Assembly (NCBI GenBank): GCA_021397835.1
Contig: JAJFZO010000168.1
Location: 3,534,001-3,598,000, forward strand
Origin: Moringa oleifera
Taxonomy: Eukaryota; Streptophyta; Magnoliopsida; Brassicales; Moringaceae
Reading direction: 5' to 3'
Length of the DNA: 64,000 bases
Part shown: one piece after another, positions 1 to 12,177 of the stretch
How positions within the stretch are numbered: the first letter of the stretch is position 1
How the letters are laid out: the number at the start of each line of letters is the position of its first letter
Program-made: the position numbers and the translations under genes
The notes under the pieces: model-generated
Databases searched by the model: none
Told to the model about the DNA's origin: nothing
The model's input: only the letters and a program-made list of their open reading frames with translations

Positions 1-49
1 ATATCTGTGATTCATTGTCTGAATTTGTTGTTAATTCGTGGGTATGCAG

Positions 50-1257
50 AACATGGATTTATCCGAGGAGTGATATCTCTTGGCATCAACTACGGCCAAG
101 TTGCCAACAATTTGCCTTCACCAGACAAGGTTATCGATCTTCTAACCTCACTTAGGATCAGCAAGGCAAGAATCTACGACACCAATCCTCAAGTGTTAAC
201 AGCATTTGCCAACTCCAATATAGACCTCATTGTCACAGTTGAGAACCAAATGCTATCAGTCTTAACAGACCCTCAACAGGCACTTCAATGGGCGAACACC
301 CACATCAAGCCATACTTTCCCGCCACCAAGATAACCGGAATCGCCGTCGGAAACGAGGTTTTCAGCGACGACGACACGAGTCTAGTAGGGTACCTTGTCC
401 CAGCCATAGTCAGCATCCATGCTGCTCTAACTCAATTAGGCCTAGACAAGTACATTCAAGTCTCTACACCTAATTCTCTCGCAGTTCTCGCTGAATCATA
501 TCCACCATCAGCAGGTAGCTTCAAGAGTGAGGTCTCAGGGGTTATGTCGCAGCTTTTACAGTTCTTGGCGAGCACCAGGTCACCATTTTGGATCAATGCG
601 TATCCATATTTTGCTTATAAGGATGACCAAAACAAGGTTCCTTTAGACTACGTGCTCTTTAACCCTAATGCAGGCATGGTTGATCCCTACACCAAGCTCC
701 ACTACGACAACATGCTGTACGCACAGGTTGATGCAGTCATCGTTGCCATAGCCAGAATGGGTTACGGTGGGATCGAAGTGAGGGTCTCGGAGACTGGGTG
801 GCCGTCGAAAGGGGACGCTAACGAAATCGGTGCCACAGTCGAAAATGCAGCAATCTACAATAAGAACTTGTTGAGGAGGCAATTTGCCGGTGAAGGTACA
901 CCCTTAAGGCCAAGCATGCGGCTTGAAATTTACGTGTTCGCTTTGTTCAATGAGGATATGAAGCCTGGACCGACGTCCGAGAGAAACTACGGTCTCTATC
1001 AACCTGACGGAACCATGGCTTACAATGTCGGGCTCTCGGCCTTGTCAGGCACATCATCCGCCTCCATTTCTCTTACTTCCTCTGCAACCAAGGTAAAACC
1101 ATAGGGTTTTTTCTCTTCTTTTCTTTTTCTTCTCTCGTTTAGCAAAAGTACTTTATGCAAATGAACAGAAAAATGCATAGTGGATCACAGGAAAAAGTGT
1201 AAATCCAAGCAACGATCACTCTGTATATACATGTAAAAAGAAAACATTGTAGTTGTA

Positions 1258-1312
<55 letters not shown>

Positions 1313-1486
1313 TAAAGTGAGAAGTAAGTTTTCGTACCAAAATAATCTAATTCTTTTTCTTTTCTTTTTCATTCTTGAACAATCTTCACCATGAAACAGG
1401 CTGCAAAGAAGGAAACCCAAAGCTTGGTGTACTGGATGTTTGTATTTTTGCTGACCGTGCAAGTTCTTATGAGAAGACCTTATTAA
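50..1486 (+). CDS. Glucan endo-1,3-beta-glucosidase (GH17), 5' end outside window
   Basis: This is a glycoside hydrolase family 17 enzyme that cleaves beta-1,3-glucan (callose) in the cell wall or at plasmodesmata. The mature domain starts at SLGINYGQVANNLPSPDKV, typical of plant GH17. The proton donor lies in AVGNEV (Glu codon 355-357) and the nucleophile in VSETGWPSKGD (Glu codon 790-792). INAYPYFAYK and GPTSERNYGLYQPDGT are also family motifs. The exon probably starts at 50, after an AG acceptor at 48-49. The signal-peptide exon would lie upstream of the window, so the Met at 7 is not the likely start. Two ends are possible. Reading straight on gives a stop at 1102-1104. Splicing the GT at 1093 to the AG at 1398-1399 adds a hydrophobic tail ending at 1486. 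The family is certain; the 5' boundary and isoform use are inferred. Confidence 0.93.
1260..1312. repeat. (CT)n(AT)n compound microsatellite in GH17 intron
   Basis: A run of CT dinucleotides passes directly into AT dinucleotides inside the proposed last intron of the GH17 gene (1093-1399). It is likely length-variable between accessions. Confidence 0.9.
1400..1486 (+). CDS. Alternative last exon of the GH17 gene: GPI-type hydrophobic tail
   Basis: The codon AAG at 1090-1092 is followed by gtaaaacc, a usable donor. A pyrimidine-rich tract (about 1350-1390) and CAG at 1397-1399 form an acceptor in phase 0. The 28-codon exon reads AAKKETQSLV, then YWMFVFLLTVQVL, then MRRPY and a stop at 1484-1486. 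Together with the Ser/Thr-rich stretch before it (SGTSSASISLTSSATK), this resembles the C-terminal GPI-attachment signal of many plant GH17 proteins. If the intron is retained, the protein ends KVKP at 1104 with no tail. Confidence 0.65.
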   Translation, partial: AAKKETQSLVYWMFVFLLTVQVLMRRPY

Positions 1487-2285
1487 GCAAATGGAGTTCA
1501 TGTAAATATTACTATATGGTATGAAAATCTGGGTTGTTCTCTTTCGGGTCTTTCTTCGTTTTTAACTTTCAAAACGAGAGACCCTTAAAGGAACCCCATT
1601 TCGCCCGAGTTAACAACAACAAAGAACTCACAAAGCTGATGATGATTCTTTCACCATTGAGCTATAGCTAGCTAGCCTTCCTCTGATACAAGCTTAATTA
1701 GCTAGAACAAACCTCATCGGGACATAATCTTCATTGTCAATCAAGGTGGATATACCTCATTCTACATATGTCCCAAAAAGAAAATCACACACCCACCATG
1801 AATTGCACTGTTTGGATGACGAGGAAACGAGCAATTCCATCCTTTTCTTTTTGTCATTGTTGTAAAAGAATTTGTCTCCCAATTTATGTCATGTAAAAAA
1901 GATATCAATATTGTTGTTAGATTAGGAGCTCACCTTATTGGAGGGTTGCGAGGAAAGACCTCTCTAGCTAGTACTATTGGCATGGACGTGGATTCCATGA
2001 ACTCTGCTTGAATATATTACAATTTCTCAAGCTTCTTTTACTCATCTCTTTCTTTCTCTTTCTCAATTTATAAAGAAATAACAATACATTATATAAGTGC
2101 AATATCTAAAAGTTCGTATAAAATAAAGTTTATCCTCAAGCACCAGAAATTGGGCGGCCAACTTTATTCCCTCTGGCAACATAACCGTCAGCATTGCCCA
2201 CCATGCTCATATGCCGTCCTTTTCCCAAAGGAGCTTTTGTTTTCTCTTTTATCCTCCTTTTCATCTCTCTCTCTCACAGCTTTGC

Positions 2286-2327
<42 letters not shown>

Positions 2328-5300
2328 ACACAAGAAAGGTCAGCCTGAGTTAAGCCCTGATGAGGATGGTCTACTGCTTTGACATAAGCCAACGTGGAGC
2401 ACATGCGACCCAGCTAGTTGATAAGGACATTCAAAGCACTACCCACTTAAGAAAAATTGATCAAATATTGGTTTTTGGGGTCTAAAAGAAGCAAAAAAGA
2501 AGATGAAAAGAAGACCCAAAATCAGAGGGACCCCTAGGAGAGAGGACGATGTTTGTGTGGTATTGACAGCAATGAAGCTTCTACTGATCAAAACAAGTGA
2601 TCATGTGTTCTCCTTTTCGTATAATTAATGAATTGGAATGCAACAATAGACACTGCTGGCTAGCTTGGCAGTTTGTCCTTTTTTAGGCCCTTTCGGCTAA
2701 TCTCATGGCCCTTGTTCTCTAGGGGAATCCCATTGCTTATGGGCCCTTAAGCAGCACCCATGTCCCTAACCACATGTAGCTACTCTTTTAAGTGACAAAG
2801 GCAGAGTGGCCTAACTGCATGATTAATTTAATCATTCATTAACCATACGCTTTAAGATTAATCCATCATTAATTCATATTCCTAATCTAAGTTTTTATTA
2901 TAATGAATGGCAAAACTGATGTTCATCGACCCTTTGAAACTTCAAGATTGATAGGTGCCGTATATGGTTTTGATTTGAAAAAATCTACAGCACTAGGATA
3001 AATGGAAAAATATTTCAAAGAGATATGGATAAAATCTTTCACTTCCACCTTTGATTTGCTGAGTAGATATGTCTTAATCAACCATACAACTTGGATAGAT
3101 AAACCAATTAATGAAATCAATAATTAATTACAATCTTAATAATATTTTCGGGATTTACCATTTGATATTGCAGACTGAGAGCTCTGCACAACAAAACTGG
3201 TTCACATACAATGTCTCTAGCTAAAAGCTCACTCTTTTCGTTGATTGATAATTTATAAATAATTAAATCATAACTAGGTTTAAGAGAAAACACTTTTTTA
3301 GTACTCTTTTATTTCTATATATAATGCTGTATAAGAATCATTAAATAATTAATTTTGATTTAGGTCTAATTAACAAATGTACATAGCTTTAGGATGTGGA
3401 CACAAGAATCAGTGCCATGAATCACCAGGAAACAAGAGAGTCAAAAAAGAAAAGGAAGCAATGCTTTGCCATAGATTATTTTTTTATATGTCTTTTAATG
3501 TCGGTGCAATTCTTTTTGTATGATACTGTTCCCAATTCTTATTGAATCATTAGCTAACCCATATATATGTAGATTGTCCCATTGGCATAATCAAAGGGTG
3601 GAATTATGACAATCAACATTAATACATTCTTCGACTATGATGATAGAGTGATTTTTTGTATTTTAAGACCTCATTGTGTTGTCATTACCGTGTTTTTAAT
3701 AACTTCAGGTTCTAATATCAAGGACACTTAATTTCTTAATCAATTTATTATGGCTTGATTACATTTTATCAACTATTATGCAGATAATCCACAAATCAAA
3801 TTAAGAAATAAAAATTTAATTTATATAAAAACATTACATAATAAATCTTTTGCTAAGCTGAATTTTATTTAACTAATTAATATTCACATACATATTAATT
3901 TTTTATATTTAATTATTGATTTTATGATGAGTTAGTAATAAGACTAAATCAAAAAATAATTAAACAATTGAAAATTATAGTAATATTCATATCAAATGAT
4001 CTTTCAAAATTAAGCTAAATATTAGCTCAGCAGAGATATCTATGCCAAAAATTGCATATTCTTAAAATTATAATATGGAAAAAGTAAGTTGATCCTTAAT
4101 TATAAGGGCAAAAGAATTTAATCCTATGTTTTGTCATGAGTTGTAATTCTTTCTTCTTCTTTTTTCTTCTTTTTTTTTTTTTTTTTTAACTTTGTTAAGG
4201 AAATGATAAATCATTCTCATGACCATATAATAATTCATGAATAATTACTTTATGATTAAGAGATTTTGTGATTAATAATAACTCCAATTATTACTAATTT
4301 TATTAATAGTTTTGTATAATTTGTCATAATTCCATATGTTTTTCAATAACTAGTAATTTCAACCTCATAATATCCGTGACATAGCAAATGTGATATATAT
4401 GTTCTATATGGCATTTTAGTTGGCAGAGGTCATGGTGTCATTTTCATTTTAAGTAAAATACAAATATTATTTATTTTGAATAATATTTATCAATATTTTA
4501 AAAATTAAATACATTTTTGAATTAAAAATGAAAAAAAGGCTCAATAAACTAAATGAATCGAAATTAAACAAAAGATTGAATCTTAGTTATATAATAAATA
4601 ATTCAAATATTTTAATGCGTATTATTAAAATAAATAAGATAATTCAAAAATAAAAATAAAAATAATTATTTTTAAAATAAAAAATTTTAATTTTAATTTT
4701 TATTTAAATAAAAAATTTAATATCTTTTCAAATATGTTTTAAGTGAATCAAAATGATTAAAGATCTGATTCACAATTCAATCCATTAGATCAATAAATTT
4801 ATTTATTTTTAAAATATTAATATTTATAATAAAATTATTTATTTTTAAAATATATAAAAATTTCAAAAGCTTATTGGTTCACCATATATAAACTTTATAT
4901 TGAAGTCAATATTACTTTGGACTTAGAGATTCATAATGTGCGTTCATTAATCTGTGCCATTACATTTGAATTAACTCTAATGAAATTTTTTACTATTTTA
5001 AAACACGCTTAACCGACACAAAATATAAAAGTCAAACTATAAGTCATACCAATTTTGAAAATGATTCACATTAATATTTAAAGATAATAAGATTAATTCT
5101 AATTATTTGTATTGGGGTTATATTTTTCTATCGTAGCATGTAAAATTTAGTTAATTGTATAATGATAAATTAAATATATGTCATCACAATGTTGAAGTAT
5201 ATATTGTATAATAATATAATAAATATTTTTATTTTGTAATTATTAAAATTAAAAATAATATTGAATTTTTTTTAAATAGAATTTGAGCTAATAAAAAAAT

Positions 5301-5508
5301 AATAGTTGGTCAATTAAAAAGGATTAAATTTTTATAGTTTTATCCAAGTCAGATATTGGCCCACGGTTTAGCCAAATTGGAAGCAAACCCATTTCCTGCT
5401 CAAGTGGCAGAGTTCCTTCTTTTTAAGCGTCATTGTTCAAACTGTGAAAATTGAGTTCACAAGCCACAGCGGAAAATCTCTGTTAGGTCTGTGATTTCTT
5501 CTGCAGCA
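1487..5508. other. Intergenic region, no gene seen
   Basis: This spacer lies between the GH17 and coiled-coil genes. 1500-2800 is of moderate GC and holds a (GA)n microsatellite at about 2288-2323. A short open frame across that microsatellite ends in Glu-Arg repeats and is an artefact. From 2800 to 5340 the DNA is very AT-rich and has stops in all frames. I recognise no coding segment or hairpin RNA. Confidence 0.6.
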
Positions 5509-7243
5509 ATGGCGCTTTCCTCTGCTTTCAGAGAGAGGCTTGAATACATGGAACGCACCAGAAATGAACGTCTCTCTCTCCTTCAGGTCCTATACACCTA
5601 AAGGAACTCTAATTTTTGGTTTGTTTCACCAGATAATCGAAGGAAAACAAAAAAGCAGAAATTGAAGCCATTTGAATTTTGCGTTTCAACTTGATTTGGT
5701 TTTCCTAGCAGAAGAACAGAGTTAGGTCATGCATTTCAAATCATAAATGGTTCCTGACTTTAAATATCTTTTTATTTATTTTATTCTCCTTTAGTTTGTT
5801 ATGTAGCAGTCAAACCGGAACGGAAAAAGCTATCTCTAGATTATATAAGAGCCTAACTGGTGCTCATGTTTCAGGTAGAGAAAGAACTGCAAGCGAATAA
5901 ATCTGAGGTTTTAGCATCGAAACTTGAGAATATACGATCTATGGAACGCAGATGCTCGATACTCGACCAAAAGATCGCATTTCAAAACTTCAAGATCTCA
6001 GCTCTAAAATCTGAAACTGAGAGCCTTGACGCTAAGTACCAAGCCAGTTCACAACAACTGAGGTCAATCTTACATAAATACGAACACACATACATACATA
6101 TATAATATAAAATATATGCATTTATGTATGTGCATGTATTTATCTTTTCATGCAATATGTTTATTTGTTTGATTAGATACTGTGCAATGCATTTCGATTG
6201 GTTCAATGCATTTCGATTGGTTTGAATTAAGCAACATTGTATTGGATATAGGATTTTGAAGAGTGAGGTGGCAGAGCTTGAGGAGTTGGAGAAGGAGAAG
6301 GAGAGGTTTTATGAAGTGAAGGCTTTTGAGATGAAGGAATTTAGGCAAAATGTGGAGAGGTTTGAGAAAGAATGTAGACTGCAAGTGGAGGATTTGAGGA
6401 AATGTGTGAGTGAGGTAAGAGCAAACAGATGGAAGCTCTTACAGTGTTGTTCTGATCCAATACTGATGTCAACACAACTATAACTTGTTTATTTCAATTC
6501 ATTTTAGGAAATGTTTTGCTTTACATTTATTAACATGGTTGCCTTGCTTTTCATGCCTTTTGTATAGAGCAGCACAGAGAAGATTATAAAGATAGAACAA
6601 TCTTAATTTGAGCTGCAATGTTGCTAGTATTTATCTTGTACTTAGAGAGACCTTTGTGGTTGAGGAGGTTTTGTTATGCCACAGTTTTAGCAGTTCCAGG
6701 CTAAAGGAATCGGGAAGAACTGAAATATTCTATGAAAATGCTAACAAACACTGAATGCAGATAAAGCTGCAGTCAGAACTTGACCAATTAAGTAGTAGAA
6801 GTTAAGAGAGGAGTAAGACCTGATGTGGGTAAAAGTTTTGTGTACTAGAGCTGAAGGCAAATGTTGGAGTAACCAAATTATGTGCTGCAAGACAGTGCAG
6901 AAAATAGCTCTGATTTTGTATTTGGTCTTGCATTTATATGTTCAGAGTGTATGTATGATGGGACAAAATTCTGCTTGTTACTGCATTCTAAAGTCAGCTA
7001 ACCTTATTCTCTTTTAAGACTCCCATACACTTTTGATCATTCTTTCAGCTTAGGTCAACCTTTATGGAGCTTCAAAGCAGCAATGGGGACTTGACTGATT
7101 CTCAGGTAGCTGCAGCTGAGACAAGAAAGGCTGAACTGTTGGCTATAAAGGAAATTTTGGCCAAAAGTTTGGCTTCTAATTACCAAGTTCGAGCACAGCT
7201 GCAAAAGCAGCTTCAGGATTTGTTCATGAATCATGACAAGTAA
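5509..7243 (+). CDS. Uncharacterised coiled-coil protein, 207 aa, four exons
   Basis: The exons are 5509-5586, 5875-6062, 6252-6414 and 7049-7243, all with GT/AG borders, and they join in frame to 208 codons including TAA. The protein starts MALSSAFRERLEYMERTRNE and ends QLQDLFMNHDK. It is almost entirely charged heptad-like helix: LEKIRSMERR-type segments in exon 2, LEELEKEKERFYEVKAFEMK in exon 3, and an Ala/Glu/Lys-rich helix in exon 4. No signal peptide, membrane span or enzymatic motif is visible. Such proteins often act as structural or scaffold parts of spindle, kinetochore or cytoskeletal complexes, but nothing here shows which. I compared it in mind with Spc25 and saw no match. The exon model is well supported; the function is unknown. 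Confidence 0.82.
6185..6222. repeat. 19-bp tandem duplication in intron 2 of the coiled-coil gene
   Basis: The sequence aatgcatttcgattggtt occurs twice in a row, about 19 bp apart, 30 bp before the exon 3 acceptor. Confidence 0.85.
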
Positions 7244-9142
7244 TCAGGAGATAGGGTAACTGTTTCAGTTTGCAGAAAACATACATGTTGAGGCAACAGA
7301 CTAGTAAGCTTGCACAGAAATCAGGCATCATCGTTCTCAACAAATCTGAAACTAGCTTTCATGTTCTTTCAGGTAACTTAGATTTTAGTTCTGATCCACG
7401 AGGGAAACATGGACTAGTTTTAGAAAAATGATTAACATCTATATTACTGCCATATCAAGACTGTGTATCAATTCCTGAGTATGAACTAGACAATGATCAT
7501 GGTGGGCTACGCATGCTTCATTCCTTCTTTGCTTATCTTGGGTAAAGATATTTTCAATACCTGTATATATGCTGCTGTTATGCTTGAATATCGGATGAAG
7601 ACATGAAAGGAAAATTGATGATTAAGCAAATGCATTGAGCCATATGGAGATTTTCTTTTTCCTGTCTGTCATTCTCTCCAACATCCAAGCGTCAGTCAGC
7701 CTTTAATTGTTATATCACCATGGATGACTTGGTTTTGGAATCTTTCTTCCCTTCTCCCTACTTTCAGTAAATCTGTGAAAATATTATTTATGTTGGTACA
7801 CTTAATTACTTGTCTAATTTAATATTAAAAATCATTAAAAACATCATCCAAAAGCTTGTGATCCATGATCCAGTTTGCTACATTTCAATTAGATTTCATT
7901 TTCATAGTTGGCCAGATTTAATGGTTTGTAACAGGAGGGATATGGCTATTTGATATGTTTTTTTGGTAAGAAAATTGTTCTCTTTTTAAAACAATGATTT
8001 TAATGTTTCAAAATAGTTTTAAGTAATACATCACCGGATTTATCCAATCCATTCCAAGGTATCTGAAGTTTATAAAGTCAAATTTACTATGAATATCATA
8101 AATCATTAACAAAATAAAACTCTGATGGACATTATTTGATAAGTAGTTTTGGGCCTCGGCCGATGACGGCAAGGTCAGGCTTGGCAACGGTCCGGCTCAA
8201 AAATTTATTGTATAAGTTCAAGTCAGTCTATTACCCAATGAGTTTTTTAAATTAAAAAGTTGAGTTAGATTTTTTTATTTTAAAAATACGTAATCATGGT
8301 TTACCCAAAAATTTAATTTATTGAATTTTATGTGAGATATTTTAGATTTTAAATGAATTTTTTTAAGTTTTATGTAAGTTATTTTTAAATAAATGAGTTT
8401 TATTTGGCTTTATGTGAGTTATTTTTAAATGTTAAATGAAGTTTATTTGAATTTTATATAAATTTTATATATGTATGTGTATATGGATCTTATATGTGTT
8501 TTATTATATTATATATATTAATATTTTATAAATTATATTACTTGTTAATTGTAAAAAAATAATATAAAAAAATTATTTACACATAATATTAATATAAATA
8601 AATATATTTAATTAAATAAATGTAATTTTAAAAAATTAATACATCATTATAAGATAAGCATATATCAACTTAGTAAGTCATACCTAAACAAGCTGGACGG
8701 TGAGCCATTAGCTAAGTGAGGAGGCTGACTTTAAGGGCCTCAACCAACAGTAACTTCATCTGAAAAATTCATGTGCTTCATTTGAAGGGTTTGGGTTTAC
8801 AAGGCCAGATGGAACGATAGTGCCAACAATAGTCAGAGATCTGGCCCAAGTGTATGTTTATCCACGTGTCATCCTGGAATTGGCTCCTGTATTAAATGGA
8901 GTAAGACTCTAGAATCTTCTCTCGGTCAAAAACCCTAAATTAAAAAAGTAAAAGAAAATTTTAGTTTTGTGTCCGAAACTGCCTCTTACTAGCTTCTAGG
9001 ATTCTCCAGAGGGCCGCGAGTCTTGCCCTTTTGTACATAGGGACCCTCGGCGCTCATACCTGTATTTGGCTCTTGTAATCGGAAAATTCGCTTGTCTCAC
9101 TCATTTGATTGTGTTAGTTGAACAATATTGGAGGGAGAAACA
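7244..9142. other. 3' flank of coiled-coil gene and 5' flank of CacyBP gene
   Basis: No coding segment was found. About 8140-8760 is a low-complexity AT-rich block bracketed by GC-richer patches (8150-8210 and 8690-8750). It contains a repeated ttttatgtragttatttttaaat motif and may be a decayed transposon. From about 8940 to 9142, immediately before the CacyBP start, the GC-richer sequence looks like a 5' leader. Confidence 0.5.
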
Positions 9143-12100
9143 ATGGCGGACGAATTGGCGCTGGATTTGGAGGAGCTCAGGCAACTCCAGAGTATAGCTA
9201 AGAGGCCTCGGATTCTCAATTTCATCGCCACTGAGATTCGCAACTTAGAGAAGGTGTCTGTTTCTTTGCTCTCCCGTTATATCCTTCAGTGCTAAAAACT
9301 GTTCATGCTAAGCAAACGATTGCATATACGCTTTTGTCAATGTGTATTTTTTTTATGTTGTTTAATGGATATGCAAAATTTTTATTAGTTATTCTTTCGG
9401 GTACTGTTAATGCGCCGTTCTCTTTCTTTGTGGAAATGAGCTTGATTTTTCACAGTTTGGCTATATCTTATTAGCCTACGCTGCCATTCCTTTTACTCAG
9501 AAGGCTGAGCGAATTTCAGTTATTAGTTCTGTGGTGTTTTGTTTTTTCTATATAAGTGTGGAAGAACTGGATGTAAAAGATATATCTAGTTAGCGGCCTT
9601 TTATGATATAAAGTTGAATGTTTTGGGTTAGCTTTCATGCTTGCCTGCCTTCAATTGGAGAGAACTGGATGAGCCACTTCTATCTCGTAATGGAATGATA
9701 GAGGTGTGTGCGCAAAAAATGTTTTGAAGTAGAATGTAGTATCAGTTTGACAAGTGCAGTAAATGAGATGGAGCAAACCATAGTTTGGGTAACTTTTAAA
9801 ATCGTGACAGAAAAATGGCCTACTGTAAACTAACTCAATGCAGTACTCTGCTTTTATTATAGCGCGAGGTTTCTTCTAGGATGCTGTTTCTCTATGGTTA
9901 TTAGGGGAATATCTATCCTCTGCCATGTAATAGTGGCTGGGGCTCTATCATGAATATTAGTGGTTGTTTTTCTGGATGCTTTTTGTAGTCTGCCTATATG
10001 GGTTCTTTACTTTAAGATTATTGGCTTATAATTTTCTTTGTTGCGTAATAGAATGAAACTGTTTAGATTGTGGCTGTTTGCCTTATTGATTATCTAAGCT
10101 AATCTTCCTGAGAACAATCTCCATATTTCTAAGTTGATCATGAGTTGTTTAGATGAGTTGGTAGGACTTTAAGCGATTGCAAGAGCATTTAAGCGATTGC
10201 AAGAGCATGGACAAACTTGGGATAATGTCAAGTTTAGTGCTTTATTTTCTCTACAATCCTACATTGTTTATACCGGTTACAGGAATTCACTTTGAAAAGT
10301 AACCTACTGCATCTTTATTAATGGTGTTGAAAACCCTTTTTTTCCCAATATTCATTGATGAATGATTTGTTTAAGGAAAACCTTTTTATGGGGTTAAAGA
10401 ATTTGAGGATTGGATTCTGGTGGTTCTTCTTCTGCCACAATGTTCCTGTCATTTTTCAGCTTGTCAAACCAGAAGAAAGAGCATTCAGATGGTTTGAGTT
10501 TGAAGCTCTGAAAATATTTAAAGTTAATTTAGGTTAAAATCTATTTAGTTTGACGTGTATTCTGGCTTGAGGAAACATGTAGCCTTGAATTGCATCTCTC
10601 CTCTAGTGTTCCATTACATCTCTGCTTTTGTCTGATGGCGATAGTAAATATTAGTTGATAGGGCTAGGAAGTCACTTGCAACATATTAACTGGTTATATT
10701 ATTTGAAAAGTTGTTTGGAGTTCTATAATCGTGTCTAGATTCAGTGGTTTTGTTTGGTGCACTCTTCTCTAACATTTGCTGGTGCGCATTTGCAGTTAGT
10801 TTCCTGTGCAGGTGACAGCTTAGTGAATAATCTTCTGTTTTTGTTTGGCAGATATGATATATGTTTGTAGGGTTGCTAGATATAATAACATATTCTCATC
10901 TTTTCATATGAACATGCGACTAATGTATCTCTTTCTAAAGATTTCTCAGTAATGCGCATGAACAGTTGCTGCTGAGCAGCCAAATAAGGTTTAGCTGATC
11001 TTATTTACTATAGGGCCAATTTGAACAATATAGGTGCAGTCCTCTTTTTGCTATACATACATTTCACAAAGAAGTTGCTCAAGACTAATTATTGTGGACA
11101 GTTAACGCAAAATAATATAATGATAATTAAGAATTCATGATTAACTGGTTGAACAGATTTTGAGATTTAATTTTTCCTTTTCTATTTTAGCAGTTATTTG
11201 AATTCTTTTTTAATCTTTCAGTTGAGTGTAACTGCAAATTTCCTCTGGATTTCTTACTACAGCTGTCAAAGGAGCCGGTTCCTGTCCCTGTTTCACAAAC
11301 TCCTGCTCCAATTTCAGCTTTGGTCAAGCCTTTTACCTCGGGATTGAATTATGTTACACTTGGGTCATTCAGCTGGGATCAGGACAATGAAAAAGTCAAG
11401 GTGAGGAAACTGATTTTCCGAAGTGTGGCAAAATACAATGTTACATAGTAGAACAAAATGAAACATGTGCTTGATGATTGTTCTGGATGATGGTTGCATT
11501 ACTTGTTTGGTTATTCTCTTTCTCTCTGTCGCTTCCCAGATATACATATCTTTGGAGGGAGTTGATCAGGAAAAAGTGGAGACAGAGTTCAAGCCAATGT
11601 CGTTTGATATCAAATTGCATGATGTCAAAGGAAAGAATTACCGTTGTGCTATACCAAAATTGAACAAAGAAATTGTGCCAGAGAAATGTAAAGTGCTATT
11701 TAAGCCTGCAAGGGTCATCATCACATTGGTCAAATCTTCTAAGGGGAACTGGCTAGACTTGCACTTTAAAGAGGACAAGGTATCCAGTTAGATGTAAGGA
11801 TTTTGGTTTAGTTTCGTAGTTTGGAGTGTAGTAAATAATTCTTCAAATAACTTGTTCTACTTTTACAGCTGAAGCCAAATCTTGACAAAGATCGGGATCC
11901 TATGGCAGGAATTATGGACCTAATGAAGGTGAGTATCATCTGCTGTGGTTAACTGTGTATACAGAGTGATCCATGCACATGAACATATCTAGAAGTGCAT
12001 GACCATGTTTCTGCAGGTAGCTTTGTTGTATACTAAGACAGTTTTCTTTTATTTCGTGTATGTAAATTGCAGAATATGTATGAGGAAGGGGATGATGAAA

Positions 12101-12177
12101 TGAAGAAAACAATCGCGAAAGCGTGGACTGATGCAAGGTCTGGGAAAGCAGCAGATCCTCTGAGAGGGTTAAATTAA
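9143..12177 (+). CDS. Calcyclin-binding protein (CacyBP/SIP)-like, CS + SGS domains, 217 aa
   Basis: The five exons are 9143-9253, 11263-11400, 11540-11779, 11869-11928 and 12073-12177. All join in phase 0 and give 218 codons including TAA, the usual length for this family. The N-terminal 37 residues (MADELALDLEELRQLQSIAK) match the helical Siah-interacting part. Residues about 64-160 form a CS (p23-like) domain: GSFSWDQDNEKVKIYISLEG, then the KNYRCAIPKLNKEI and NWLDLHF strands. The C-terminus is a typical SGS region: DKDRDPMAGIMDLMKNMYEE and KKTIAKAWTDARSGK. In animals the family links S100 proteins, Siah1 and Skp1 in ubiquitination of beta-catenin. In plants it is thought to be a co-chaperone or ubiquitin-ligase adaptor; that role is inferred. 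Intron 1 is about 2.0 kb. The gene converges with the AAA ATPase gene. Confidence 0.93.
10168..10208. repeat. 20-bp perfect tandem duplication in CacyBP intron 1
   Basis: The unit ttaagcgattgcaagagcat is present twice back to back. It is a recent-looking small duplication with no evident function. Confidence 0.9.

Noticed and set aside
2150..2353. Open frame ending in repeated Glu-Arg codons
   Set aside because: It is translation through the (GA)n microsatellite.
5509..7243. Initial idea that the coiled-coil gene is kinetochore Spc25
   Set aside because: Recalled plant Spc25 has a globular C-terminal domain and different motifs; this protein is all coiled coil and stops at 207 residues.
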